Both the position numbers and the translations under genes were made by a program. The notes beneath the pieces were generated by a model. That model had not been told where the DNA came from and did not search any database. It worked only from the letters and a program-made list of their open reading frames with translations. A stretch of 64,000 nt of DNA from Bifidobacterium sp. (lineage in GTDB: Bacteria > Actinomycetota > Actinomycetes > Actinomycetales > Bifidobacteriaceae). The stretch lies in contig NZ_JALCCV010000003.1 in the NCBI RefSeq assembly GCF_022640935.1, positions 1-64,000 on the forward strand, read 5' to 3'. This document shows, piece after piece, positions 49,028-58,194 of the stretch. Each line of letters begins with the position of its first letter. Position 1 is the stretch's first letter.

Positions 49028-49068
49028 TCGGCCCACGCTTTTCCTGGAGCGCGAAAAGCGTGGGCCGA
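49028..49068 (+). terminator. metK terminator
   Basis: Perfect 16-bp stem TCGGCCCACGCTTTTC (49028-49043) and GAAAAGCGTGGGCCGA (49053-49068), 9-base loop, then TTCCTT. It begins 10 bases past the metK stop. Confidence 0.9.
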
Positions 49069-49182
49069 TTCCTTGCGCCCCTGGTGTAAGTCGAATCTTT
49101 ACCGAATGCGAAATCGGCGCAGGCGCAGCGATGAGGGAGCTAGGCTGAAAGAGGGTTATCATCATGATTGGAGGCTTGGAAT

Positions 49183-50475
49183 ATGGCGGATATGACCATT
49201 GCGGACATGATCAGGCTGTTTGTGGACGACACCGGGCAGGTGAACGTCAGAGCCTTCGACGGCTCGCAATTCGGGCCTGAAGACGCGCCGTTGCATCTGG
49301 TCATCAGGAATTCGAGAGCCATTTACTACTTGATCGACCATCCCAACGATCTGGGCCTTGCCCGCGCCTATCTGCAAGGCGATATCGCTTCGTCCGAGCT
49401 CGTTCCCGGCGATCCCTACGAAGTGCTCAAGCGACTGGTCGGGCTTAAAGGCAGCCTGCACCGGCCTGACCCGATTGGCTTGGCCAAGGCGTTGGCCACC
49501 GTCGCCAAGCACGGCGTGAAGCACCCCGTGGCTCCGTCCATCGAGGGCCCGAGCAGGCTGCGGCGCATCACCGAAGGCCTGCTGCCGCACACCAAGGCCG
49601 GCGACGCCGCCACGGTGAGTTACCATTACGACCAGTCGAACGAGTTCTACCGCCTCTTCCTCGGCCCTTCGATGACCTACACCTGCGCGGTGTTCAATAC
49701 GCCCGACGATACACTGGAAGAAGCCGAAGAACGCAAGCTCAATCTGGTTCTCGACAAGCTCGGCGTCAAGGCCGGCGACCGGCTGCTCGACATCGGCTGC
49801 GGCTGGGGTTCGATGGAGGTGCTGGCCGCTAGGCGCGGCATCCACGTACTCGGCGTCACGTTGTCCAAGAAACAGGTCGAATGGGCGCAGGACTGGATCA
49901 AACGCGAAGGTCTTGAAGAGTTGGCCGAGGTGCGGCTGATGGATTACCGCGATGTGCCGGAGGACGGTTTCGATGCGATCTGCTCGGTGGGCATGATGGA
50001 GCATGTCGGATTCAAGCATTATCCGTCGTATTTCAAAGAGATCCTGGGCAAGCTCAAGCCCAATGGCACGCTGCTTAACCATCAGATCACACGCACGCAG
50101 TCCACTGAGGGCAAAACCGCCGGTCAGTTCATCGACCGCTACATTTTCCCCGGTGGCGAGCTGGCCTCGCCCGGCGAAATCGAAACAGTGATCCAAGACA
50201 CCGGCTTCGAGATCGTCAATCAGGAGAATCTGCGTCAGCATTACGCGCTGACCCTGCATCATTGGAACAAGAATCTGCAAGACCATTGGGACGATGCCGT
50301 CGCTATGATCGGCGAGCCGAAGGCGCGGCTGTGGGGCCTGTACATCGCCGGGAGCGCATTGAATTTCGAGCTCAACAACATCCAGATTCACCAGTTCCTG
50401 TGCGTCAAACCCGGCAAGACCGGGACTGACACGTACCCGCTGCGCCCATGGTGGGTGCGGGCTGCGAAGCGGTAG
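49183..50475 (+). CDS. cfa: Cyclopropane-fatty-acyl-phospholipid synthase
   Basis: Adds a methylene group from SAM to double bonds of membrane lipid acyl chains, common in acid-tolerant bacteria. The 430-residue protein has an N-terminal lipid-binding domain (about 1-135), then the methyltransferase with YHYDQSNEFYRLFLGPSMTYTCAVF, the SAM motif LLDIGCGWGSMEVLAA, GVTLSKKQVEWA and SVGMMEHVG. The ATG at 49183 has GGAGG 8 bases upstream; a TTG five codons earlier overlaps that site. It follows metK but behind a strong terminator, so it is likely its own transcript. Confidence 0.96.
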   Translation: MADMTIADMIRLFVDDTGQVNVRAFDGSQFGPEDAPLHLVIRNSRAIYYLIDHPNDLGLARAYLQGDIASSELVPGDPYEVLKRLVGLKGSLHRPDPIGLAKALATVAKHGVKHPVAPSIEGPSRLRRITEGLLPHTKAGDAATVSYHYDQSNEFYRLFLGPSMTYTCAVFNTPDDTLEEAEERKLNLVLDKLGVKAGDRLLDIGCGWGSMEVLAARRGIHVLGVTLSKKQVEWAQDWIKREGLEELAEVRLMDYRDVPEDGFDAICSVGMMEHVGFKHYPSYFKEILGKLKPNGTLLNHQITRTQSTEGKTAGQFIDRYIFPGGELASPGEIETVIQDTGFEIVNQENLRQHYALTLHHWNKNLQDHWDDAVAMIGEPKARLWGLYIAGSALNFELNNIQIHQFLCVKPGKTGTDTYPLRPWWVRAAKR

Positions 50476-50532
50476 CCGACCCGGTCCCGGCATCCCCGGG
50501 ATGAGGCGACGGATGGCGTATCCTCTATAGCT

Positions 50533-52872
50533 ATGAGCCAATCGTATGCCGAGCAGCCGGCGCTTGACGGGCTTGCGCCCCGCAGGCACCGCAAGCATGC
50601 ACCTGCGGGGCGCGTTCCGGCTTCCGAACTGCCCATTGCCCAGGTCGTGCTCGATGTGCAGGCTACCCATTTAGGGCAGACATTCGATTACCTTGTCGAC
50701 GCCCGGCAGTCCGATGGCGCGCTGCCGGGCGCAATGGTGCGCGTGCGTTTCGGCAGCCAACGGGTCAACGGCATCGTCTGGAAGCGTGCCGAACGCTCAA
50801 ACGTCTCCGCATCATCCTTGCGTTATCTTGAACGGGTGCTCGGGCCCGAACCTTTGGTGGGCGACGAGATGCGCCGCGATATCGCCTTGATCGCCGATGC
50901 GTATGGCGGTACGCGCGCCAATATCATACGAGTGGCCGTCCCAGCGCGGGTCGCACGCGTCGACAAGGAGCGGCAGACGGTCGTCGATTATGGCGAACGT
51001 TCCGCAAACCGTTCTGCTGCAGCGGTTTCTAGGCAGACGTTGGAAGCCGGGACCGAACAGTTGCGGCGCGAATACGACGAGGCGACGCGATTGCTCAACG
51101 CGATTGCTCAACGCGGCTTCGCCTCTTTTGTTATGGACGTGCTTCCCGGCCCTGGATTATGGGCTCGTGATCTGGCGACCATGGCGGCCGCTGCCTTGGA
51201 TGCCGGCAAAGCCGCCGTGCTGGCCCTTCCCGGCATGCGAGAAACGCAGGATGTCGCCGGCGCGCTGCGTCGCATGGGCTTGAAGGCGTTCGACGCCGGC
51301 CGGCCGGTGCAGGGGGAATACCGGGGCGATTTCATCGTGTTGAGCGCCGCGCTGCCGCCGACCGAGCGCTATCGTGCCTACGCGGCGGCGGCGAGCGGTG
51401 GCATCCGCTGCGTGATCGGCACGCGCGCCGCCATGTATGCGCCGGTCGAAGGTCCGGCGCTGTTCGCGATAGTCGAAGATGCCGCTTATCAGAACGCCGA
51501 CGGGATGATGCCGTACGCCAACGCGCGCGGCGTGATGCGGCTGCGCGCCGAGGCCCATCATGGCGTGTTCGTGGCAATGGCCAATGCGCGAAGCGCCCTG
51601 AGCCAATGGGAGGTCTCCAGATCGGGCGGCATGCGCTCAGGCGCAGACGGGCATGGCGATGGTGAATACGGGATTGCCGGACACGGTTCGGTTGAAAACT
51701 CCCTCGGCGGAGCAAGCAGGGCGGTTCATCCTTTGCCGGGCGTCATCAAGGACACGGCTCCATGGGTGCGGTGGCTCAATCGTGAGGAGCTCGCGCGCCT
51801 AGCCGATCCGACCGTCGGCTCGCGCGTGCCGCATATCGCCGTGCGGGCGCTGAACGAGGCGCTGGGACGCGGACCGGTGCTGCTCTCGATCCCGCATGAG
51901 GGCATCGGCGAGGCGCTGAGCTGCTCCCGGTGCAGGCGACAGTCCCGCTGCCCCAGATGCACAGGCCCGTTGATGCGCGGCTCTGACGGCACGCCGCGCT
52001 GCCGATGGTGCGGGGCGGCGGCGGTGAATTGGCGTTGCCCGCATTGCGACGCCGAGCGGATGCGGGTCGTGCGCGTCGGCGCCGCAGGCACAGCTGCCGA
52101 ACTGCAAGGCCTGTTCCGAGGTGTGCCGATGGTGATTTCCAGCCCCAGCCAGCCCGGCGGCGTCATCGAGTGGATTCCGTGTCGCCCGATCCTGGCGATC
52201 GCCACTCCCGGGGCGGAGCCTAGGGTGCGCCCCGCCGGCGCACCCGAATCAAGCGGCGATACCGATCATGCGGCGGCAGGCAAATACAGCGCCGTCGCGA
52301 TTCTGGACGCGTGGACAAGCTTGTACGCGCCCGGCGTGGATGCGCGTGTGGACGCGCTGAACGCCTGGATGAAGGCGATATCGCTATGCGCGCCGCGATC
52401 TAGGGGCGGTCAGGCGTTTCTGATCGGCGAAAGCGATCCCGTCTTGGCGCGATCGCTGGTGCTGTGGGATTCCTCGCTGCTGGCCGCGCGCGAAATCGAA
52501 GAACGTCAGCAGACAGGCTTGCCTCCCGCGCTGTCCTGCGCCTGTGTCTGGGGGCGGCGCGATGCCGTGATGGGCTTGCTGCGGCATCTTGGGATGACGC
52601 CGGACGGTGCGCACGCCATGGTCGGGGGAGCGACCGGCGTTGAAAGCCTGGAACTGCCGGCTGTGTTGGGCCCGGTGCCGATTGCTGCGCCCAAAACCAT
52701 GGACGCGCGCGAATTCGAAGCCACGCGCGACCGTGTCAAGGCGGTTCTTAGGGTAAGCCCGGTCCGACGGGATTGGCTTGCTCGTGGCCTGAGGGACGAG
52801 ATTGCCCGCCATGTCGCCGCGCGCGAACCGGGCGAATTGCGCTTCCAGCTCGACCCCAAGGATCTGCTGTAG
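50533..52872 (+). CDS. priA: Primosomal protein N' (PriA), helicase motifs degenerate
   Basis: Replication-restart protein homologue of 779 residues. The N-terminal DNA-binding domain (ATHLGQTFDYLVDA...GAMVRVRFGSQRVNGIVW) and the eight-Cys zinc region (CSRCRRQSRCPRCTGPL...CRWCGAAAVNWRCPHC) are intact. The helicase core is not: where Walker A GVTGSGKTEVY should be, the protein reads VLPGPGLWARDLATM, and DEEH is VEDAAYQNADG. Actinobacterial PriA proteins are known to lack these ATPase motifs, so it probably acts as a structural loader. A Gly/Ser/His-rich insertion lies near residues 365-400. No ribosome site is visible before the ATG. fmt lies downstream, as is usual. Confidence 0.93.
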   Translation: MSQSYAEQPALDGLAPRRHRKHAPAGRVPASELPIAQVVLDVQATHLGQTFDYLVDARQSDGALPGAMVRVRFGSQRVNGIVWKRAERSNVSASSLRYLERVLGPEPLVGDEMRRDIALIADAYGGTRANIIRVAVPARVARVDKERQTVVDYGERSANRSAAAVSRQTLEAGTEQLRREYDEATRLLNAIAQRGFASFVMDVLPGPGLWARDLATMAAAALDAGKAAVLALPGMRETQDVAGALRRMGLKAFDAGRPVQGEYRGDFIVLSAALPPTERYRAYAAAASGGIRCVIGTRAAMYAPVEGPALFAIVEDAAYQNADGMMPYANARGVMRLRAEAHHGVFVAMANARSALSQWEVSRSGGMRSGADGHGDGEYGIAGHGSVENSLGGASRAVHPLPGVIKDTAPWVRWLNREELARLADPTVGSRVPHIAVRALNEALGRGPVLLSIPHEGIGEALSCSRCRRQSRCPRCTGPLMRGSDGTPRCRWCGAAAVNWRCPHCDAERMRVVRVGAAGTAAELQGLFRGVPMVISSPSQPGGVIEWIPCRPILAIATPGAEPRVRPAGAPESSGDTDHAAAGKYSAVAILDAWTSLYAPGVDARVDALNAWMKAISLCAPRSRGGQAFLIGESDPVLARSLVLWDSSLLAAREIEERQQTGLPPALSCACVWGRRDAVMGLLRHLGMTPDGAHAMVGGATGVESLELPAVLGPVPIAAPKTMDAREFEATRDRVKAVLRVSPVRRDWLARGLRDEIARHVAAREPGELRFQLDPKDLL

Positions 52873-52986
52873 GCGGTCTGCACGACGTGAAACCATGGTT
52901 TAAGAGTCGGCGGCACCATTTCCGCCCGCTATGCAGACGCGGAACGCCAGGCGCCGCATCATCACGAAGACCATAAGGAGAATGCT

Positions 52987-53700
52987 ATGCGCGGATGGCC
53001 GGGAGACCCCGACATGCAATACGATACGGTTCAGGCGGAAGGCGAGGCCGCAGGCGCCCAAGGGCGGCCGGTGCGGGACGTGATTTTCGACTTCGGCAAT
53101 GTGCTGTTGTTCTGGGACCCAGCTGCGGCGCTGGTACCGCGCTATGACCGTGCGACTATCGAACGCTTCCTCGACAACAGCGTCTCGGGCTTCTACGATG
53201 CAAATGATTTGATGGACGGCGGCGGTTCGATGGACGATGCCATCGCGATGATGCGCGCCGCGCACGGCGACACCTGGATCGGCGTCATGCGTTACTATCT
53301 CGAGCATTTCGAGGATTCGCTGACCGGCACGGTTCCCGGCGCACGCATGCTCATCCATGATTTGAGGGATGCGGGCGTCGGAGTCTGGGGGCTGTCCAAC
53401 TGGCAGCGCGACACGTTCGGCATAGCGCAGGAGGTTTGCGGCATCCTGCATCAGCTCGATGATGCGGTCGTGTCCGGTTTCGTCGAGATGCGCAAGCCTT
53501 ATCGCGGCATCTACGAACTGGCTGTGCGCCGCTTCGGCATCGACGCGCGCACCAGCGTGTTCATCGATGACAAGGCCATGAACATCATCGGCGCCAACGA
53601 CGCCGGCTTGCGCGGCATCCGCTTCTCGGATCCGTACCGGCTGCGCGAGACGCTGATCGGATTGGGGGTCGGTATTCCGCCAGTGCAGTCGGTGCAGTAG
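52987..53700 (+). CDS. HAD-superfamily hydrolase (HAD-IA), paralogue of the gene at 8051
   Basis: A 237-residue HAD protein with motif I DVIFDFGNVLLFWDP (nucleophile Asp; the +2 Asp is Gly), motif II in GVWGLSNWQRDTF, the motif III Lys in GFVEMRKPYRGIYEL and motif IV SVFIDDKAMNIIGAND. AAGGAG is 6 bases before ATG. It shares at least six motif blocks with the protein at 8051-8707. It lies between priA and fmt, perhaps in the same transcript. Substrate unknown. Confidence 0.87.
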   Translation: MRGWPGDPDMQYDTVQAEGEAAGAQGRPVRDVIFDFGNVLLFWDPAAALVPRYDRATIERFLDNSVSGFYDANDLMDGGGSMDDAIAMMRAAHGDTWIGVMRYYLEHFEDSLTGTVPGARMLIHDLRDAGVGVWGLSNWQRDTFGIAQEVCGILHQLDDAVVSGFVEMRKPYRGIYELAVRRFGIDARTSVFIDDKAMNIIGANDAGLRGIRFSDPYRLRETLIGLGVGIPPVQSVQ

Positions 53701-53883
53701 CCCGGCGTAGCCGGAAGCCGGCGGGTTTGGCGGCTGTCGCTGCGCGGCGCTGGCGGGCGTGGGAGAATCTGCGTGTAGAGGACCCGGGGTATGTTGCTCT
53801 GTGCCTGCGTGGCTCCGCTGCGCGTGGCATTACCTTATGTGAGGCAATCGGATTCAACGAAGTATGAGGAACGAGGTCATTTG

Positions 53884-54906
53884 ATGTTGCGACTGTTGTT
53901 TGCAGGTACACCTGAGGTGGCTGTGCCGGCGCTGCGCGCGTTGGCCAGCGATGCGGAGCATTTCGAGATAGCCGCCGTGCTGACCCGGCCGGATGCGCCG
54001 CGCGGGCGCGGCCAGCGTCTCGAGTCCAGCCCGGTCAAGCAGGCGGCGCTCGAGCTTGGCTTGCCGGTTCTCGAAGGCGACCCCAACGAGCCTGCGTTCC
54101 TCGATGAGCTGCTGGCAACCGGGGCGGATGCCGCGGCAGTGGTCGCCTATGGCAAGATCCTCAAAGAGGCCGTGCTCGATGCCCTGCCCATGGGCTGGTA
54201 CAACCTGCATTTTTCGCTGCTGCCGCAATGGCGCGGCGCGGCTCCGGTCCAGCGGGCGATCTGGGCGGGCGACACACTGACCGGTGCCACAGTCTTCCGC
54301 ATCACGCGCGGCATGGATTCCGGTCCGATACTGGCCCAGTCGACCACGGAAATTGGCCCGCACGAGACCGCCGGCGATCTGCTCAGCCGCTTGGCCGACG
54401 ATGGTTCGCGACTGCTGGCCGCCACCCTGCAGGCCATGGCCGACGGTCAGATCCAGCCGGTCGAGCAGCCGCTGGGCGCCTACGAGATCGCCGAGAAGAT
54501 CCGCACGCAGGATGCGCATATCCGTTTCGACGTGCCGGCTTTCGCCGTGGATCGGCAGATTCGCGCCTGCACGCCGAACCCCGGCGCGTGGTGCCAGGTG
54601 CTGGCCAATGCAGGCGACGAAAGTGGGGAGAACCCGGCGACCATGCTGCATGTGCTCGAAGCGCGGGCAGCTGACGATTCCGGTGCCGCCGACGGAGATG
54701 ATAGCGTGGGCGACGATTCCAAGCACGGCAATTTCGCGCAACGGCTGGCGCCAGGAGAGTTGCTTGCCCGCAAATCCCAGGTATGGGTAGGCACCTCCTC
54801 CGCTCCGATCGAACTGCTGCGCGTCAAAGCCCAAGGCAAGAAAGCTATGTCCGCGGCGGACTGGGCGCGCGGGGCGCGACTATCGTCTGACGCGCATTGC
54901 CGCTGA
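53884..54906 (+). CDS. fmt: Methionyl-tRNA formyltransferase
   Basis: Formylates initiator methionyl-tRNA with 10-formyl-THF. The 340-residue protein starts MLRLLFAGTPEVAVPALRAL; the catalytic Asn-His-Asp are in YNLHFSLLPQWRGAAPVQRAIWAGDTLTGATVFRI, followed by GMDSGPIL, and the C-terminal tRNA-binding domain begins near 205. An Asp/Gly/Ser-rich insertion (about 257-283) breaks that domain. The start at 53884 fits the family; the in-frame ATG at 53791 would add 31 non-conserved residues. Confidence 0.96.
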   Translation: MLRLLFAGTPEVAVPALRALASDAEHFEIAAVLTRPDAPRGRGQRLESSPVKQAALELGLPVLEGDPNEPAFLDELLATGADAAAVVAYGKILKEAVLDALPMGWYNLHFSLLPQWRGAAPVQRAIWAGDTLTGATVFRITRGMDSGPILAQSTTEIGPHETAGDLLSRLADDGSRLLAATLQAMADGQIQPVEQPLGAYEIAEKIRTQDAHIRFDVPAFAVDRQIRACTPNPGAWCQVLANAGDESGENPATMLHVLEARAADDSGAADGDDSVGDDSKHGNFAQRLAPGELLARKSQVWVGTSSAPIELLRVKAQGKKAMSAADWARGARLSSDAHCR

Positions 54907-54963
54907 AACATGCGGTCGCCGAGGCACGACCCTGCCGGGAATTGGCGTTGATCGCCAGCTGAG

Positions 54964-55683
54964 CTATTCGCCCAGCAGCGTGAGCACCAGTCGCAGATCA
55001 TGCGTTTCGATGCAGGCGTCCGCTGCCTGGCGCACGGCAGGCTTCGCGCAGAACGCCACGCCGAGCTCCGCCTGCTCGAGCATGGGAATATCGTTCGCGC
55101 CATCGCCGACAGCCACGGTTTGACCCATCGCGATGCCCTCGGAGCCCGCCCAAGTGCGCAACGCCTCGGCCTTGGTCTGCCGGGTCACGATGTCGCCGGC
55201 AAGGCGCCCGGTGAGCTTTCCGGCATGCGTTTCAAGCCGGTTGGCGAGCCAATGGTCGAGATGCGCCGCGGATGCCAGCCGGTCGACGGTTTCATGGAAT
55301 CCACCTGACACCGCCCCCACTTTCCAGCCGTGCCGATGCAGGGCATCGACGAGCTCGAGCGCGCCATCGGTGAAATGCGAATTGCGAAAGGCCGTATCAA
55401 GCGCCGATGCGTCAAGCCCTTGCAGGAGCGCGACGCGCCTGCGCAGCGATTGCGCGAAAGCAAACCCGCCAGCCATCGTGCGGGCGGTGATGGCAGCCAT
55501 CTCTTCGCCAACACCGGCCAACGCGCCAAGCAGATCGATGGTTTCCTCCTCGATCAGCGTCGAATCCACATCCATGACAAGCAACCCCGGCTTGTCAAGG
55601 CTTGGTTTGTTGCGATACGACTGTGCTGGATGCGGCCTTGCAAGGCGCGGGTTGTCAAAGGCTTGCGAAGTTTGCGTATGCAT
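54964..55683 (-). CDS. serB: Phosphoserine phosphatase
   Basis: Last step of serine synthesis. The 239-residue HAD protein has motif I GLLVMDVDSTLIEEETIDLLG, motif II VGAVSGGFHETVD, and motif IV VAVGDGANDIPMLEQAELGVAFCAKP. It lacks the N-terminal ACT domains of longer SerB proteins. Start ATG at 55683 has GAGGG touching it rather than spaced, so the ribosome site is doubtful. Only 28 bases separate it from the divergent dedA start. It converges with fmt. Confidence 0.92.
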   Translation of the reverse strand: MHTQTSQAFDNPRLARPHPAQSYRNKPSLDKPGLLVMDVDSTLIEEETIDLLGALAGVGEEMAAITARTMAGGFAFAQSLRRRVALLQGLDASALDTAFRNSHFTDGALELVDALHRHGWKVGAVSGGFHETVDRLASAAHLDHWLANRLETHAGKLTGRLAGDIVTRQTKAEALRTWAGSEGIAMGQTVAVGDGANDIPMLEQAELGVAFCAKPAVRQAADACIETHDLRLVLTLLGE

Positions 55684-55711
55684 CCCTCGATTCTGCGAAA
55701 TCACTGGGACA

Positions 55712-56398
55712 ATGGCTCCCATGCATATAATGACACTCGCAAACACGATCCCGTCATGCCCGACGACATCCGAGGGTCTGATCGGCGTGTTGACCGGTTG
55801 GCTGATCTCGCTCATGGACACGATCGGCGGCGTCGGCGTGGCTGCGGCCATCGCGTTGGAATCCATCTTCCCACCGATTCCCAGCGAGGTGATTCTGCCG
55901 TTGGCAGGATTCGCGGCAGCGCGCGGCTCGATGACCCTGCTGGTTGCGATCGCATGGTCCAGCGCGGGCTCATTGCTCGGCGCCTGGTCGCTGTATGGCA
56001 TCGCGCGGCTGATCGGCTTGGAGCGCATTCATCGCGCAGCCGATGCGATTCCCGGCGTGTCGCGGTCGGACGTCGACAAGGCGAACAGCTGGTTCACGCG
56101 CTACGGCACATGGTCTGTGCTCCTCGGGCGCGTCATACCGGTCGTGCGGTCGCTGATCTCGATCCCCGCCGGATTCAACCGCATGAATTTCCTGCATTTC
56201 ACCGGCTGGACGCTGCTTGGCTCGGCGGTGTGGAACACGATTCTGGTGACGGCCGGCTATCTGCTCGGCGACCAGTGGTGCTCGATTCTTGGGGTGCTGG
56301 GCGCGATGGAAGACGTTGTTATCGTGCTGCTTGTCGCGATTGTCGTCTTCCTTCTTGCGCGATGGGTGCGTAATCTGGTGGTGAGCAGGCGACGTTGA
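55712..56398 (+). CDS. DedA-family membrane protein
   Basis: A 228-residue DedA/SNARE-associated (VTT) protein with about five membrane spans; relatives flip or recycle lipid carriers such as undecaprenyl phosphate and support membrane energetics. Family motifs are ALESIFPPIPSEVILPLAGFAAARG, FTRYGTWSVLLGRVIPVVRSLISIPAGFNRMNFLHFTGWT and the glycine-rich helix after it. Starts at 55712, 55721 and 55730 are all possible and none has a clear ribosome site; the divergent serB start is 28 bases away. Confidence 0.88.
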   Translation: MAPMHIMTLANTIPSCPTTSEGLIGVLTGWLISLMDTIGGVGVAAAIALESIFPPIPSEVILPLAGFAAARGSMTLLVAIAWSSAGSLLGAWSLYGIARLIGLERIHRAADAIPGVSRSDVDKANSWFTRYGTWSVLLGRVIPVVRSLISIPAGFNRMNFLHFTGWTLLGSAVWNTILVTAGYLLGDQWCSILGVLGAMEDVVIVLLVAIVVFLLARWVRNLVVSRRR

Positions 56399-56553
56399 GG
56401 CAACGGCACCGAGCGAAGGCGGCGTGCAGTACATTTGGACACTGCAGGCAGATGGCGGGTGAAACCGCTCCGGCTAGGCGGCGCTGAACAGGCGACAATG
56501 AGTAGATAGCGCTGCGTAAACGGTGCTGAGTGAAGAGCGACAGGGGAGCGACA

Positions 56554-58194
56554 GTGATTGACAGCGATCGTGGTCTCAATGGCATGGCGACCGATCCTGG
56601 AGAATCGGCGCCTGACGAGGGTCCGGAGGCGGTGAACGACCGGCTTGCAGCCAAGAATCACGCGCTCGCCGCCGCGCTCAAACGGGCCGGCAAGGAACTG
56701 AGCAAGGCGAAGGCGCAGCTCGCCCAGCTGGCGCAGCCGCCGCTGAGCTATGCGACTATGGTCCGCGTCGACTCGGCGAACACCGACGAGCAGGGCGTGC
56801 GCCATGCCAGCGCCGAAGTGCTTGCGGGCACGAGACGCCTGATCGTTCCGGTTGCATCGAATGTGAACGCATCCCGGCTGGCCGCCGGCTGCACCGTGCT
56901 GCTCAACGAAAACATGGTGCTTGTCGAGCAGCGCGGCGTCGAAGGCTCCGGCATGGTGCGCAGCGTCACGCAGGTGCTGGACGACGGCCGGCTGGTGGTC
57001 GCCGACAGCTCGGGCAATGACGCGGTCCTGCGTCGCGCTTCGGCGCTGGCGCATACGAGCCTGTCGCCAAACGATCGCGTGATCGTCGATCCGGCGCAGC
57101 GTTTCGCGCTCGAGCTGCTGCCCAACGAGGACACTGCCGACCTTGTGCTCGAAGAGGCGCCGGGCGTCACTTTCGCCGACATCGGCGGGCTCGACGCGCA
57201 GATCGAACGCATACGCGACGCCGTGCAGCTGCCATTCCTGCATCGTGCCCTGTTCGAGCGCTACGATCTCAACCCGCCTAAGGGCGTGCTGCTGTACGGC
57301 CCGCCCGGCAATGGCAAGACGCTGATCGCGAAGGCCGTGGCGCACGCGCTGGCCGAAGGCGCCGGCACCGGCTCGGGTGTGTTCCTTTCGGTCAAAGGGC
57401 CCGAGCTGCTCAATAAGTACGTCGGCGAATCCGAGCGGCTGATCCGCATGATCTTCAAACGGGCCCGCGAACGGGCCCAATCCGGCCGGCCGGTCATCGT
57501 GTTCATCGACGAGATGGATTCGCTGCTGCGCACGCGCGGCAGCGGGGTCTCCAGCGATGTGGAGACAACGATCGTGCCGCAGTTTCTGGCCGAGCTCGAT
57601 GGCGTGGAACGGCTCGACAACGTCATCGTCATCGGTGCCTCCAACCGCGTCGACATGATCGATCCCGCGGTGTTGCGGCCTGGGCGACTTGACATCAAGA
57701 TCCGCATCGACCGGCCCGATATCGAACAGGCCAGACAGATCATCCTGCACTATCTGACCGACGATCTGCCGCTGGATCCGGCCAAGGATGCCGAGGTGCT
57801 GGCGGGGGTACTTGCCGGTGATATCTTTGCGCGCCAAGAGTGCCGTCATATCGCCGATCTGCGCGATGAGCAGGGCCGGTGGACGCCGCTGTATCTTTCC
57901 GGCGTAGTGTCGGGTGCCATGCTGCGCAACATCGTCGATCGGGCAAAGACCAGAGCGGTCAAGCAGTCCATCGTTTCCGGGGCGGATGTCCGGCTTGACG
58001 TGGGGCTGCTGGCCGCCGCGGTCGAGGAGGAGTATGCCGAGACCAAGGATTCGGTGCTGGACGCGGATCCGCAGCAGTGGTCGCGCGTCAACGGGGTGGC
58101 TGGCGGTCGCGTCGTGGCGTTGCAGCCGGCGGACCAGCAGCTGCGCGGGGACACGGCAGACGGCGCAACGCGGTCGCAGGAGGTGCTGCCATGA
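56554..58194 (+). CDS. arc: ARC/Mpa AAA+ ATPase of the pupylation system
   Basis: Hexameric unfoldase that recognises Pup-tagged proteins; in mycobacteria it feeds them into the 20S proteasome. 546 residues: a coiled coil (about 28-60), the tandem OB interdomain (about 65-200), then the AAA module with Walker A GPPGNGKT (249-256), Walker B VIVFIDEMDSLL and sensor SNRVDMIDPAVLRPGRLD. The C terminus ends RSQEVLP and lacks the GQYL-type tail that opens the 20S gate, which fits a bacterium without prcBA. Start GTG at 56554 has GGGGAG 5 bases upstream. It overlaps dop by ATGA and heads the arc-dop-imp-pup-pafA unit. Confidence 0.94.
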   Translation: MIDSDRGLNGMATDPGESAPDEGPEAVNDRLAAKNHALAAALKRAGKELSKAKAQLAQLAQPPLSYATMVRVDSANTDEQGVRHASAEVLAGTRRLIVPVASNVNASRLAAGCTVLLNENMVLVEQRGVEGSGMVRSVTQVLDDGRLVVADSSGNDAVLRRASALAHTSLSPNDRVIVDPAQRFALELLPNEDTADLVLEEAPGVTFADIGGLDAQIERIRDAVQLPFLHRALFERYDLNPPKGVLLYGPPGNGKTLIAKAVAHALAEGAGTGSGVFLSVKGPELLNKYVGESERLIRMIFKRARERAQSGRPVIVFIDEMDSLLRTRGSGVSSDVETTIVPQFLAELDGVERLDNVIVIGASNRVDMIDPAVLRPGRLDIKIRIDRPDIEQARQIILHYLTDDLPLDPAKDAEVLAGVLAGDIFARQECRHIADLRDEQGRWTPLYLSGVVSGAMLRNIVDRAKTRAVKQSIVSGADVRLDVGLLAAAVEEEYAETKDSVLDADPQQWSRVNGVAGGRVVALQPADQQLRGDTADGATRSQEVLP

